Assembly: GCF_018128545.1 (NCBI RefSeq)
Contig: NZ_JAGSND010000005.1
Span: 204,384-268,383, forward strand
Source of the DNA: Sinanaerobacter chloroacetimidivorans
GTDB lineage: Bacteria > Bacillota > Clostridia > Peptostreptococcales > Anaerovoracaceae
Length of the DNA stretch: 64,000 nucleotides
Reading direction: 5' to 3'
Part shown: one piece after another, positions 6,887-16,220 of the stretch
Position numbering within the stretch: position 1 is the stretch's first letter
How the letters are laid out: each line of letters starts with the position of its first letter
Translations under genes and position numbers: made by a program
The notes under the pieces: generated by a model
The model's database searches: none
Told to the model about the DNA's origin: nothing
What the model saw: only the letters and a program-made list of their open reading frames with translations

Positions 6887-8266
6887 TTATTCCTGAATTC
6901 CGGGAATTTTAGGAAGGGTTGATAAGGACATTTCCAGATCTTCATCGGTAGGAATATAATCTTCCATAGTACCTTCATTATAGGAAGTATAAGCGGTCAT
7001 GTCGAAGTATCCTGTTCCAGTGAGTCCGAAGAGAATGGTTTTTGCTTCTCCTGACTCTTTGCATCGCAGCGCTTCATCCATAGCGGCACGGATCGCATGA
7101 GCGGATTCCGGTGCGGGAAGAATGGTTTCGTTTTTCGCAAAGAAGGTAGCAGCTTCAAAGACTTTTGTCTGTTCTACGGCTACGGCCTCCATAGAACCAT
7201 CATGATAAAGCTTTGAGAGCATAGGTGACATTCCATGGTAGCGAAGACCGCCTGCATGGTTGGCAGATGGAATGAAACCGCTTCCCAGTGTATACATCTT
7301 GGCGAGCGGAGTGATCTGGCCCAAATCGCAGAAATCATAGGCATATCGTCCTCTGGTGAAAGACGGACAGGAAGCGGGCTCTACGGCTACGATTCTTGGA
7401 TTTGCTTTTCCTGTCAGTTTATCCTGCATAAAGGGAGCAATAAGACCGCCAAGATTGGAGCCACCGCCGGCACAGCCAATCACTACGTCAGGATATTCTC
7501 CCAGGATTTCCATGGCTGTTTTGGTTTCCAGACCGATAATGGATTGATGCAGCAATACCTGGTTGAGAACGGAACCGAGTACATATCGGTAGCCTTCTGA
7601 TGTTACCGCCTTCTCAACTGCTTCTGAAATGGCACAGCCAAGACTTCCGCCGGTATTTGGATCTTTTTTCAGGATTTCGCGCCCAACATGGGTTGTGTCG
7701 CTGGGGCTTGCAATAACCTCAGCACCAAAGGTCTGCATCACGGCTTTTCGGAAGGGTTTCTGATTGTAAGAAACCTTCACCATATATACTGTAAGCGGAA
7801 GGCCGAAATAAGCACAGGCTTCCGAAAGGGCAGTACCCCATTGCCCGGCACCTGTTTCTGTGGTAAGTCCCTTTAAGCCCTGCTCCTTGGCATAATAGGC
7901 CTGGGCGATGGCGGAATTCAGCTTATGACTTCCTGAGGTGTTGTTTCCTTCAAATTTATAATAGATCTTAGCCGGAGTATCCAAAGCCTTTTCAAGATTA
8001 TAGGCACGAATTAAAGGAGAAGGACGGTAGATTTTATACATTTCCTGAACTTCTTCAGGTATGTCAACATAACGTGTTTCCGTATCCAGTTCCTGTTTGG
8101 CAAGCTTCTCACAGAAGACAGGATACAGGTCTTCAACCTGGGCCGGCTTCATGGTGCCGGGATTAATCATCGGATCGTGCTGCTCTTTCATATCGGCTCT
8201 CAGGTTATACCATTGTTTGGGCATCTGCTCCTCTGATAAATACAATCTGTGTGGAATTTTACTCAT
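6887..8266 (-). CDS. trpB2: TrpB2-type tryptophan synthase beta-like PLP enzyme
   Basis: 459 residues from the ATG at 8266, which follows AAAGGAGAAAAAACA; the upstream reading frame runs into the T-box leader. The N-terminus (MSKIPHRLYLSEEQMPKQWYN) and length (about 450) are those of TrpB2, not the shorter TrpB1 that pairs with TrpA. The PLP lysine lies in NTSGSHKLNSA; the conserved TETGAGQWG, the PLP phosphate loop GCAGGGSNLGG and a C-terminal GLTGTG are present. TrpB2 enzymes condense indole with serine or O-phosphoserine. There is no trpA or other trp gene nearby. The Trp-specific T-box in front supports a role in making or salvaging tryptophan. Confidence 0.93.
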   Translation of the reverse strand: MSKIPHRLYLSEEQMPKQWYNLRADMKEQHDPMINPGTMKPAQVEDLYPVFCEKLAKQELDTETRYVDIPEEVQEMYKIYRPSPLIRAYNLEKALDTPAKIYYKFEGNNTSGSHKLNSAIAQAYYAKEQGLKGLTTETGAGQWGTALSEACAYFGLPLTVYMVKVSYNQKPFRKAVMQTFGAEVIASPSDTTHVGREILKKDPNTGGSLGCAISEAVEKAVTSEGYRYVLGSVLNQVLLHQSIIGLETKTAMEILGEYPDVVIGCAGGGSNLGGLIAPFMQDKLTGKANPRIVAVEPASCPSFTRGRYAYDFCDLGQITPLAKMYTLGSGFIPSANHAGGLRYHGMSPMLSKLYHDGSMEAVAVEQTKVFEAATFFAKNETILPAPESAHAIRAAMDEALRCKESGEAKTILFGLTGTGYFDMTAYTSYNEGTMEDYIPTDEDLEMSLSTLPKIPGIQE

Positions 8267-8313
8267 TGTTTTTTCTCCTTTCAAATATGTTTTCAATGCT
8301 GCTTTTACGTAAT

Positions 8314-8356
8314 AAAAAAGACCTCTGTCACTAGCTTTCACTAGGGACAAAAGTCT
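8314..8356 (-). terminator. T-box-controlled terminator of trpB2
   Basis: On the minus strand, AGAC...GTCCCTAGTG / CACTAGC-type stem-loop closing with AGGTCTTTTTT. It is mutually exclusive with the antiterminator that uses the T-box sequence just upstream. Confidence 0.85.
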
Positions 8357-8610
8357 GTTGCTTCTGCGGTACCACCCTGTTTGATGCAATTTGCACCCAC
8401 TCTTATCATACACAATCATGCATGCTCCCTTGATAACAGGCGGAGATCCCGTCAGGCGCTACTGGCAATCGATCCATTACAATTGTGTTCGTCCTGCCCT
8501 CATAAGTCCATTCGGCACAGCGTCATTTACCGCATTCCCACCAGCAGCGGCTCTCTGTGAAAAGTAACATCCATGCTTACTATTCTTAATCAACGGTTTT
8601 ACTATTGTTT
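8314..8610 (-). promoter_or_regulatory. T-box leader, tryptophan-specific (UGG specifier)
   Basis: The minus strand carries the diagnostic T-box AGGGTGGTACCGCAG (8378-8364), followed by the terminator. Upstream are Stem I elements: AGAGAG, GGTGGGAATGCGG in the distal part, and the specifier context GAA-TGG-ACTTATGAG, giving UGG at 8510-8508. Uncharged tRNA-Trp would pair with UGG and with the antiterminator bulge, switching trpB2 on during tryptophan starvation. Confidence 0.92.
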
Positions 8611-8616
8611 TTCTGT

Positions 8617-8645
8617 AGTATATGCTCTGTTTGTATATTTGTCAA
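8617..8645 (-). promoter_or_regulatory. Promoter of the T-box/trpB2 transcript
   Basis: Minus strand TTGACA (8645-8640), 17 nt, TATACT (8622-8617): near-consensus vegetative promoter. Confidence 0.8.
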
Positions 8646-8725
8646 CAATTTTTTACCAAAAGATCATTTTACAGCTTTCGTAATTTCAGTTTATTGAATA
8701 AGATATAATCCTGGAACCGATCTCT

Positions 8726-10240
8726 CTAATCAGAGGTCACATCCTGAAAATTCCCCTTGCGATACAAGGTAATCTTCGCTACGGTGACGGGGTTATGGGG
8801 CAGGAGTAAGCCGCATATAACAAACGTGATCCCGTTTATCATCAGTGCGATCACACCTGAATGCAAAGGGAGATCGATGGTTTTCATAAAGGAAAAATAC
8901 AGGGTAAAAAAGACACCCGCCATGAGTCCTGCTGCGGCACCCTGCGCATTGGACTTTTCCCATAAAAGTGCTCCTGCAACAGGTACGATTAATTGTGACA
9001 TTCCACAGAGCGCGATAAATCCCATATCCACGATAGAAATGGGAGACTCGGCGAAAACCAGGGCCAGATACGCAGCGGCAGAAAATACGACTATGCAAAG
9101 TTTTGCAATAAAAACGATATGTTTTTCCGAAGATTTCGGGCGGAAATACCGTTTGTAAATATCCAAAGTCAATAAAGCGGATACCGCATGGATTCCTGAA
9201 TTTGCGGTAGACAGGCATGCAGCGGCGCCGCAGCACATAATCAGGGCCATGAACCACCCGGGAGCGAATTCCACCAGCAGGATCGGAAGAATGGCATCAG
9301 CCGAAGCCTGTACGCCTTCCGGTTTCAAAAGTGCTGCCGCGCTTCCTGCAAGAATAGAGCCTACATAGGCAATGGTTCCCAGGCTTAGCAGCAACGGCAT
9401 GATATAAAATGTTTTGGCTTCTTTGGTAGCATACATTCTGAGCCAGATTTGGGGTCCCATCACCACACCGATAGGAATGATGAGGAACATGGAAATCCAC
9501 ATGGTAACACCGGCCGTATCCGAACCAACAGGCAGAAGGATCAGATCAGGCCGTTTGGTGATCAAATCCTCAAATAAAATATCAACGCCCCCGACTTTCG
9601 ATACCAGAAAATAGCCTCCGGCAATCAAACCCAAAAAAATAAGCAGTCCGTAAAAAATATCCGTCCATGCAACAGCCCGTAAACCTCCGGCCCAAAGATA
9701 GATAATCATAACAACATAGAACATGAGTGCACAGATCTGCCAGGGAATGACTCCTTTCGTGGCGATTTCAATAATGATAGCACCACCGTAAAGCTGTATC
9801 TGCAGATAGGGGATGGTAAAAATAATCATGATGGCGGTTACCAGTAAACTTAATTTCCTGGAATCATAAATATCAGTAAAAAAAGAAATGGGAGTGAGAT
9901 ATCCTTTTTCCTTTCCGTACTGGGCGATTTTTGCTCCGAACAGCAGATAAAGGAGCCCGAATAAAACATTCCAGCCAATGGCCGTCCAATAGACGGAACC
10001 CACCGAATAAAAATAGGAAATGGAGCCCAAAAAGGCAAAGGAACTCCACCAGGTAGCATATACGGTAAAGAACGAAACCATCGTTCCCATATTTCTGTTA
10101 TAGATAAAAAAATCATTGATGGTGGAAATGGAGTTTTGTGACGCAAGAGAACCGATAACCAATGGAATGACAGTGAAAATCAAAATGATAGGAATTGGAA
10201 TATTGGAATAAAATAGTTCTTCTAATGATTCAAAATTCAC
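8726..10240 (-). CDS. Sodium:solute symporter (SSS family), copy 1
   Basis: 504 residues with about 13 hydrophobic segments. The GTG at 10240 is chosen because AAGGAGATGAAAAG precedes it; a nearby ATG is out of frame and farther in-frame ATGs lack a site. Family marks include FFTVYATWWSSFAFLG in TM2, the WAGGLRAVAWTDIFYG loop, and AAACLSTANSGIHA near TM8 (sodium-site region). It is clearly paralogous to the symporter at 13352, sharing long stretches such as GLRAVAWTDIFYG. Unlike that copy, it has no small membrane protein gene beside it. Substrate unknown; sodium-coupled uptake of an organic acid, amide or amino acid is likely. Confidence 0.9.
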   Translation of the reverse strand: MNFESLEELFYSNIPIPIILIFTVIPLVIGSLASQNSISTINDFFIYNRNMGTMVSFFTVYATWWSSFAFLGSISYFYSVGSVYWTAIGWNVLFGLLYLLFGAKIAQYGKEKGYLTPISFFTDIYDSRKLSLLVTAIMIIFTIPYLQIQLYGGAIIIEIATKGVIPWQICALMFYVVMIIYLWAGGLRAVAWTDIFYGLLIFLGLIAGGYFLVSKVGGVDILFEDLITKRPDLILLPVGSDTAGVTMWISMFLIIPIGVVMGPQIWLRMYATKEAKTFYIMPLLLSLGTIAYVGSILAGSAAALLKPEGVQASADAILPILLVEFAPGWFMALIMCCGAAACLSTANSGIHAVSALLTLDIYKRYFRPKSSEKHIVFIAKLCIVVFSAAAYLALVFAESPISIVDMGFIALCGMSQLIVPVAGALLWEKSNAQGAAAGLMAGVFFTLYFSFMKTIDLPLHSGVIALMINGITFVICGLLLPHNPVTVAKITLYRKGNFQDVTSD

Positions 10241-10348
10241 CTTTTCATCTCCTTTCTCAATGATGTTGAAAACCATAATTAGTATAACATAAAGCACACA
10301 GAAGATGTAAATGATTCTCCATTGGAAGGGATAAAATATGCATCGAAC

Positions 10349-10376
10349 TTGACACACGGATATTTCTATTTATACT
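10349..10376 (+). promoter_or_regulatory. Promoter of the PAS kinase/regulator pair
   Basis: TTGACA, 16 nt, TATACT, about 55 nt before the ATG at 10432. Confidence 0.6.
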
Positions 10377-10431
10377 TTAAGTAAATCAAGTGAATTCATA
10401 TGAAAGGTTACAGTGAACGGAGAATGCGCAG

Positions 10432-12078
10432 ATGAGTAAATTTGTAAAATTATGGATAGGAAGCTGCCTGTTCTATATGGCAGATATTTTTATTCTGTTT
10501 CTGATTTTTTCCCGACTCATACCATCAGAAGTTGCAGAATCCATGCTGGCGATTCTTTTCAATATCCTCAGCGTCTATGCTTTGTGGTTTGTGTTTTCTG
10601 CCTGTTGTGCCATTGACAATATCCCGATCAAAAAATTTTGGGAACGATATATTCTATTGTTGATTATTTACAGCGCCGTGTTGAGAGTAAGCAATTCAGA
10701 ACAGCTGATCATTGCATTGCCCTTTTATCTTTATCAAATCGTTCTAAACGGCGGGATCCTGTTTACCATATTCAGTAAATGGAGATTTTCTCTCGGGGTA
10801 AAAATTTGGACTGCTTTTATCATTTCGGCAGGCAGCATATTCCAGCTGTATTGCAGTCTCAATATAATTGTGAAGAACTTTTCTTTTTCGGTGCTTTATG
10901 CGGACGTTTGCTTCCTCCTGCTTCTGAATTTCACCATGACGTACCTGCATCAGAAAATCTGGAATATCAATCTGGCAATCAGGGATGATTATTTATACGC
11001 TTTGGCTGAAAAAGCGGTGGATATTATTTTTTACTATACCCTGCGGCCTTTCCCGAGATTTTCTTTTATCAGTCCTTCGGTGGAGAATATCGTCGGCTAC
11101 AAGCAAAGTGATTTTTACCGAAACCCAAAGCTGTATCTGGAGCTTACCCATGAGGACGACAGGGATATCATTCAAAGAGCATTTTCTTCAGAGGCAGTTT
11201 CGGTAAATAAAAACTTTATCCGGTGGCAAAGAAAGGATGGTGAATTTATTTACCTTGAGTTTCATAACACACCGATTTTCTATGGAGGAAAGCTGACGGC
11301 TGTTGAAGGGATTTTGCGTGATATCACCGACAGAAAAATGGTTGAAAAAGAAATGCTGGATTCGAAAAAATCCAAGCAGATACTGCTCTCTTATATATCT
11401 CATGAATTGAAAACTCCGATTACGTACATTGTCGGTTATGCCGAAGCCCTTCAGAACAATTTATATCTAGAAGAAGCAGATAAAAAAAATGCCATTGATT
11501 TGATATCCACAAAGGCCGTATTTTTGCAGAAATTGGTGGATGACCTGTTTCAATTGAGTAAAATGGAAGCCAACCAATTTTCTTTCGAATTTATTCAGAC
11601 AAAGGTATATAGTTTATACCGGTTTCTGGAAGAAAAGCATAAGCATGATCTGATGAATACCGGCATCCATTACACCACAATGATAGAAGATCGCCTGAAA
11701 GATGAGAAGTACGAGGTTTTGGTAGATATCAAGCGCATTCAGCAAGTATTCGGGAATCTGCTGCATAATGCAATTAACCATACCCCTGCAAATGGCAGCA
11801 TCAGCTGTCAATGCAGCCTGGATGAAAAGAAAGAGCAAATCATCTTTAAAATCATAGATTCAGGAGTAGGGATTCCCAAAGAAGATCTACCTTATATTTT
11901 TAAAGCTTTTTACCGCGGCAAGACCAAGGCCTCCCAATCAAAAGAGGGCAGCGGGCTGGGACTTAGCCTTTCGGCACAAATTATACAGGCACATAAAGGA
12001 ACGATAGAAGTGGAATCGAATAAAGGGAAAGGAAGTATCTTTGTTTTTACTATCCCTCTTTATTCACAGGAAGGCTGA
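10432..12078 (+). CDS. Membrane sensor histidine kinase with PAS domain
   Basis: 548 residues. About six membrane segments occupy residues 5-175. A PAS domain spans roughly 185-305 (FSFISPSVENIVGYKQSDFY; THEDDRDIIQRAF; GILRDITDRKMVEKE). HisKA carries the histidine in YISHELKTPITYIVGYAEAL (about residue 325). The ATPase has NAINHTP (N box), DSGVGIP and GSGLGLSLSAQI. It is followed by an OmpR-type regulator 79 nt downstream, and the pair sits between two paralogous sodium:solute symporters, one divergent and one downstream. A transporter-gene regulatory role is inferred from this. Confidence 0.9.
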   Translation: MSKFVKLWIGSCLFYMADIFILFLIFSRLIPSEVAESMLAILFNILSVYALWFVFSACCAIDNIPIKKFWERYILLLIIYSAVLRVSNSEQLIIALPFYLYQIVLNGGILFTIFSKWRFSLGVKIWTAFIISAGSIFQLYCSLNIIVKNFSFSVLYADVCFLLLLNFTMTYLHQKIWNINLAIRDDYLYALAEKAVDIIFYYTLRPFPRFSFISPSVENIVGYKQSDFYRNPKLYLELTHEDDRDIIQRAFSSEAVSVNKNFIRWQRKDGEFIYLEFHNTPIFYGGKLTAVEGILRDITDRKMVEKEMLDSKKSKQILLSYISHELKTPITYIVGYAEALQNNLYLEEADKKNAIDLISTKAVFLQKLVDDLFQLSKMEANQFSFEFIQTKVYSLYRFLEEKHKHDLMNTGIHYTTMIEDRLKDEKYEVLVDIKRIQQVFGNLLHNAINHTPANGSISCQCSLDEKKEQIIFKIIDSGVGIPKEDLPYIFKAFYRGKTKASQSKEGSGLGLSLSAQIIQAHKGTIEVESNKGKGSIFVFTIPLYSQEG

Positions 12079-12157
12079 TTGGAGAAGAAAAAATAAAAGA
12101 GAAGATAAGCAGGATGTTAATCGGAATGAGATATAGACATGGAGAGGAGAATCCCAT

Positions 12158-12868
12158 ATGTCCAGTGAAAAAATATTGATCGTAGATGACGAAAAGCAAA
12201 TCTGTACTTTAATAAAATCATTTTTGGAAAAAGAGCAGTATCAAACCTATACGGCCTATGATGCGGAGAACGCTCTGCGCATTTGCGATGAGATTGAACC
12301 GGAACTGATTATTCTTGACGTAATGCTTCCGGATATCAGTGGAGTTGATTTATGTTTGGAATTGAGAAGAAAAACTCAGTGCCCTATTTTATTCTTAAGC
12401 TGTAAATCGGAGGAAATCGATAAAATTATCGCCTTGTCGGCCGGCGGGGATGACTATATCACAAAACCTTTCCAATCAGGGGAACTCATTGCAAGAGTAA
12501 AAGCGCATTTAAGACGAAATCGGATCTTGGCTTCACCGCCGAAAAAAGCCCGAAATTACAATTACGAAGGGCTTTATGTGGATCTGGATGCCCATCAGGT
12601 TTTCCTGGATAATGCGGAAGTCAATCTTACGCCGAAGGAGTTTGATATTTTGGCTATTTTGATTGAAAATCCCAAAAGAGTTTTCAGTATGGACCAGCTA
12701 TTTGAAATGGTGTGGAAGATAGACAGCTTGGAGGGCGACAGCCGAACGATTATGGTATATATTAGCAATATTCGAAAAAAGATAGAACCGGAAAAGCGCG
12801 GCATAAAATATATTATTAATGTTAGAGGGGTTGGCTATAAATTTAATAATTCTTTAAAACGGACATAG
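12158..12868 (+). CDS. OmpR/PhoB-family response regulator
   Basis: 236 residues. The receiver (1-118) has the acidic pair DDEK, phospho-Asp in IILDVMLPD (about residue 54) and Lys in ITKPF. The winged-helix DNA-binding domain (about 130-230) has LTPKEFDILAIL and the recognition region DSRTIMVYISNIRKKIEP. The ATG follows GGAGAGGAGAATCCCAT. Partner of the kinase at 10432. Probable targets are the flanking symporter genes, though no shared operator was identified by eye. Confidence 0.93.
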   Translation: MSSEKILIVDDEKQICTLIKSFLEKEQYQTYTAYDAENALRICDEIEPELIILDVMLPDISGVDLCLELRRKTQCPILFLSCKSEEIDKIIALSAGGDDYITKPFQSGELIARVKAHLRRNRILASPPKKARNYNYEGLYVDLDAHQVFLDNAEVNLTPKEFDILAILIENPKRVFSMDQLFEMVWKIDSLEGDSRTIMVYISNIRKKIEPEKRGIKYIINVRGVGYKFNNSLKRT

Positions 12869-12919
12869 CAACATGGCAGCCGATTTCTGACAAATTGGAT
12901 GCCCAAGAGTTCACTCATA

Positions 12920-12960
12920 GCGCTCAGGCGATCATAGAGATCCTCTGAGCGTTTTCTTTT
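12920..12960 (+). terminator. Terminator of the kinase/regulator operon
   Basis: CGCTCAG / CTGAGCG stem followed by TTTTCTTTT, about 50 nt after the stop. Confidence 0.75.
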
Positions 12961-13112
12961 ATCCGGAAATTTCTAATAAAAAGGCCTTAAGGCAATCTAA
13001 ATAAAATCTTAAGTTTATTTTAGAGAACCTAAATCGTATTCAGTATAAAACTAATGTAAATTATAGATAATTCAGAATTGACTGAAAATAAACTTTTGAA
13101 GGAGGAATTTAG

Positions 13113-13352
13113 ATGTCAAAACGAAAAATGACAGGTAAGACGAAACTTATCTGGGTCCTGCTGCTGATCGGTTTTTTAGCAATGGAATTCCCGGGGGTAC
13201 TCTTCTTCCACAAAATGGCGGATCCATTCCTTTTGGGTCTTCCGTTCATCTATGGCTATATCTTGTGTTGGTGGGCTTATATGTGCATCGTATTATTTTA
13301 TGCCTATAAAACAGGATGGGGCCACCCCGAAGGAGAAGGAGGCGACAAGTAA
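13113..13352 (+). CDS. Small membrane partner protein of SSS symporter (DUF3311-like)
   Basis: 79 residues with two membrane segments (about 10-30 and 42-65). The FLAMEFPGVLF and LLGLPFIYGYILCWWAYM motifs resemble the DUF3311-type small proteins encoded directly before sodium:solute symporters. GAAGGAGGAATTTAG precedes the ATG. Its TAA overlaps the ATG of the symporter by 1 nt, so they are translationally coupled and probably form a complex or are co-inserted. A paralogue lies at 17939-18184, away from any symporter. Confidence 0.82.
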   Translation: MSKRKMTGKTKLIWVLLLIGFLAMEFPGVLFFHKMADPFLLGLPFIYGYILCWWAYMCIVLFYAYKTGWGHPEGEGGDK

Positions 13353-14830
13353 TGACTGGAACCAATATTGCGGCATTATTGATTATTGCTTTATTTATGC
13401 TGATCCCCCTTGCTATGGGAGCGTATGCAGGAAGAAAATCCATACCTACGACAGAGGACTTCTTTGTTCAAGGAAGAGGAATGGGTTCGGTAGCCGTATT
13501 TTTTACCGTTGCTGCAACCTGGTGGAGTGCCTTTGCATTCATGGGATCCAACTCCTATTTTTATTTAAAAGGACCTCTTTACTGGACTGCTATCGCATGG
13601 AATATTTTATTTGGAATCCTTTATTTCGTAGTAGGAAAGCGAGTATGGTTTCTGGGTAAAACCAATAACTACATCACTCCGAAAGACTTCTTTAAGCATC
13701 AGTACGGCTCGGAAGCTTTAGGAAATATCGTTGCCATCATTATGTTAATCTTTACTTTACCTTATCTGCAAATTCAGCTGACCGGCGGTGCTTATCTCAT
13801 CGAAGTCGCTTCCGGCGGAATTATTAACTTTAAATTTGCAGCACTATTATTCTATCTTGTCATTATTATTTACGTATGGTCCGGAGGTTTAAGAGCGGTT
13901 GCCTGGACAGACATTTTCTACGGAGTGCTCTTATTCTTTGGAATGATTTACGGAGGAATCTACATAGCGAATCTTCTTGGTGATCCTACGGAAATGTTTG
14001 AACAGCTCAGGGAAGTGAAGCCTGAAAATCTGGCTTTGCAGGAAAATGCCTGGATGGCATGGCTTGCCATGTTTATCATAACACCTGTCGGATCCTTTAT
14101 GGGCCCACAGCTATGGACCCGTATGTATGCGGTAAAATCAGCAAAGCTGTTCAATTTAATGCCCTTCCTTTTAGGCTTTGCAGCTATTGCTTATATAGGC
14201 TCCATGCTTGTAGGAAATTCTGCTGTCATTTTAGAACCTGCCATTGAACAGACCGATAAAGTACTGCCTGTTATCCTTTACAAATATGCGCCTTTTGTAA
14301 TGGCATCCTTTATCATTGCCTGCGGAGCGGCAGCAGCCATGTCCACAGCCAATTCCCAGATCCATTCCATGTCGGCAGTCTATACGGTAGACTTCCATAA
14401 GACTTATATCAATAAGAACTTAAGTGAAAAACAGCTTGTATGGGTTGGCAGATGGTGTATCCTGATCCTCTCGGCTGTTGCCTATGTCATGGCATTATAT
14501 GTCCCTGGATTGCTGGTAAATATCGGACTTGTGGCACTTGCAGGAACTGCCCAGGTCATCGTACCTACCGTGGGAGCCCTGTTCTGGAAGAAGTCAACGG
14601 TTGCAGGTGCTATTTCGGGCATATTGGCAGGTACCATCCTTCTCATCGTATTCACCTTTGTACCCGGCACAATCCCCGGACCTTTTGCCTTCGGCGGCGG
14701 CGGTCTGCTCTCCCTGTTCTGCAACATCGTGGTATTCTTTGCAGTAAGCAGCGTGACAAAAGCCAGACCAAAGGAGTTGTTAGATGAGCTGGATAAACAA
14801 TATGATGATTTCTATAATAAAAAATATTAA
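13352..14830 (+). CDS. Sodium:solute symporter (SSS family), copy 2
   Basis: 492 residues, about 13 membrane segments. The ATG at 13352 follows AAGGAGGCGACAAGTA and overlaps the preceding small gene's stop by one base. Key stretches are VQGRGMGSVAVFFTVAATWW, LPYLQIQLTGGAYLIEV, SGGLRAVAWTDIFYG and AAAMSTANSQIHSMSA. It is a paralogue of the gene at 8726. Downstream come an M20 hydrolase and an amidohydrolase, after a terminator, suggesting that the imported solute is an N-acyl, peptide or amide compound split inside the cell. That substrate class is inference. Confidence 0.92.
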   Translation: MTGTNIAALLIIALFMLIPLAMGAYAGRKSIPTTEDFFVQGRGMGSVAVFFTVAATWWSAFAFMGSNSYFYLKGPLYWTAIAWNILFGILYFVVGKRVWFLGKTNNYITPKDFFKHQYGSEALGNIVAIIMLIFTLPYLQIQLTGGAYLIEVASGGIINFKFAALLFYLVIIIYVWSGGLRAVAWTDIFYGVLLFFGMIYGGIYIANLLGDPTEMFEQLREVKPENLALQENAWMAWLAMFIITPVGSFMGPQLWTRMYAVKSAKLFNLMPFLLGFAAIAYIGSMLVGNSAVILEPAIEQTDKVLPVILYKYAPFVMASFIIACGAAAAMSTANSQIHSMSAVYTVDFHKTYINKNLSEKQLVWVGRWCILILSAVAYVMALYVPGLLVNIGLVALAGTAQVIVPTVGALFWKKSTVAGAISGILAGTILLIVFTFVPGTIPGPFAFGGGGLLSLFCNIVVFFAVSSVTKARPKELLDELDKQYDDFYNKKY

Positions 14831-14841
14831 ATAAAGCTGGA

Positions 14842-14874
14842 ATCTGAAGGAGCTTGGTATAAGCTCCTTCAGAT
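14842..14874 (+). terminator. Terminator after symporter copy 2
   Basis: Perfect 14-bp stem ATCTGAAGGAGCTT / AAGCTCCTTCAGAT with a 5-nt loop. The T tract is poor, so some readthrough into the hydrolase genes is likely. Confidence 0.7.
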
Positions 14875-14909
14875 CATGTTTCGGAGTGGACATGAATTGG
14901 AGGCTGACC

Positions 14910-16220
14910 ATGATAGAAATAGAGAAAGTAAAGGAAATCTCTGCTTTATTCAACCCTCAGATGATTGAATTCTGTCAGAGGCTAATCAGAACACCATCCC
15001 TGCCGGGTGAAGAAGAGGCCGTGTCGGAGCTTTTTCTTGAGGAAATGAAGCTTCTCGGATACGATGAAGTGTTTCGGGATCGCTGGGGCAATATCACAGG
15101 GGTGATTCGGGGAACCGAACCGGGTCCTGCCATTATGTACAATGGCCATCTTGATCACGTAGATCCGGGAGACCGTCTGGAGTGGGGAGGATATGACCCC
15201 TATGGTGCGGAAATTGATGAATGCCCCGTGTTTGATCAAAATCTTACCCTGGAAGAAATCGTGCCGGTGATCCATGGCCGCGGCTCGGCGGACCTGAAAG
15301 GCGGAGCGGCAGCTCAGGTGTATGCTGGCGGTATTCTGGTTCAATTGAGAAAGGAAGGCTGCCCAATCAGGGGAACTTTTATTATTTCGATGGTTTCCAT
15401 GGAAGAAAACGGTGAGATGCTGGGTATGCTCAAGCTTCTAGACGAGACCTTCGCTGAAAAAGGTATCCATATAGACGGAATGGTGAATTGTGAACCGAGC
15501 AGCTTAAAAATTATGCTGGGACATCGAGGCAGAGTCGAACTGAAAGTTACGGTCTTTGGTTCCAGCTGTCATGGCAGTTCTCCCTGGCTTGGGGTAAATG
15601 CCGTTACGAAAGCTGCCAAACTAATTTTGGAAATTGAGAAAGCAGTCTGGTCCAACGGACACGAAGACAAAGATCTCGGAAGGTCAGGTATTGCTTTAAC
15701 GATTATAGAATGTGAACCGGCAGCTCTGTGCATCGTTCCCGATAAGTGCCATATTACCTACGATCGAAGATTGGTGCCGGGAGAAACTGTAGAGGGTGCC
15801 ATTGCGGAAATACAACACATTATTGACCGGCTGTCGGAAGAGGACGAAGAATTCAAAGCGGCTGTAAAGGTAAATTCTGCAGAGAGAAGAGCTTATACCG
15901 GAGCGGCTGCTGCCATAGAAAGCCAAAAAGAAGTATGGAAAATTGAGGCGGAGCACCCTTTTGTCCAGGCCTGTGCAAAGGGATTGGAAGATGCCGGTCA
16001 GATACCCCAATTCGGTTATTGGAGCTTCAGCACGGATATCCCCGCGGTGGGTGCCAGAATGAAGAAACCTGTAATCGGATATTCCGGGATGCAGGAGTTT
16101 TATATTCACCGGCCCATAGAAAAAGTGAGAATCGATTATCTGGAAAAAAGTTTGGTTGGAAATGTGTCCATGTTCCTTAGGCTGGTACAATTGCCGAAGG
16201 AGGTGTTTCAATGCGAGTAA
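14910..16220 (+). CDS. M20-family metallohydrolase (YgeY-like peptidase/deacylase)
   Basis: 436 residues from the ATG at 14910 with GGAGG seven nt upstream; earlier in-frame ATGs lack a site. Zinc ligands are visible in order: His in YNGHLDHVD, the bridging Asp in GSADLKGGAAA, the catalytic Glu pair in SMEENGEM, and a C-terminal His in EFYIHRP. The lid/dimerisation domain lies at about 200-320. Family members cleave peptides, N-acyl amino acids or carbamoyl compounds; YgeY relatives occur beside molybdenum hydroxylase genes. The stop overlaps the next gene's start by 10 nt, so both enzymes are made together. Confidence 0.88.
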   Translation: MIEIEKVKEISALFNPQMIEFCQRLIRTPSLPGEEEAVSELFLEEMKLLGYDEVFRDRWGNITGVIRGTEPGPAIMYNGHLDHVDPGDRLEWGGYDPYGAEIDECPVFDQNLTLEEIVPVIHGRGSADLKGGAAAQVYAGGILVQLRKEGCPIRGTFIISMVSMEENGEMLGMLKLLDETFAEKGIHIDGMVNCEPSSLKIMLGHRGRVELKVTVFGSSCHGSSPWLGVNAVTKAAKLILEIEKAVWSNGHEDKDLGRSGIALTIIECEPAALCIVPDKCHITYDRRLVPGETVEGAIAEIQHIIDRLSEEDEEFKAAVKVNSAERRAYTGAAAAIESQKEVWKIEAEHPFVQACAKGLEDAGQIPQFGYWSFSTDIPAVGARMKKPVIGYSGMQEFYIHRPIEKVRIDYLEKSLVGNVSMFLRLVQLPKEVFQCE

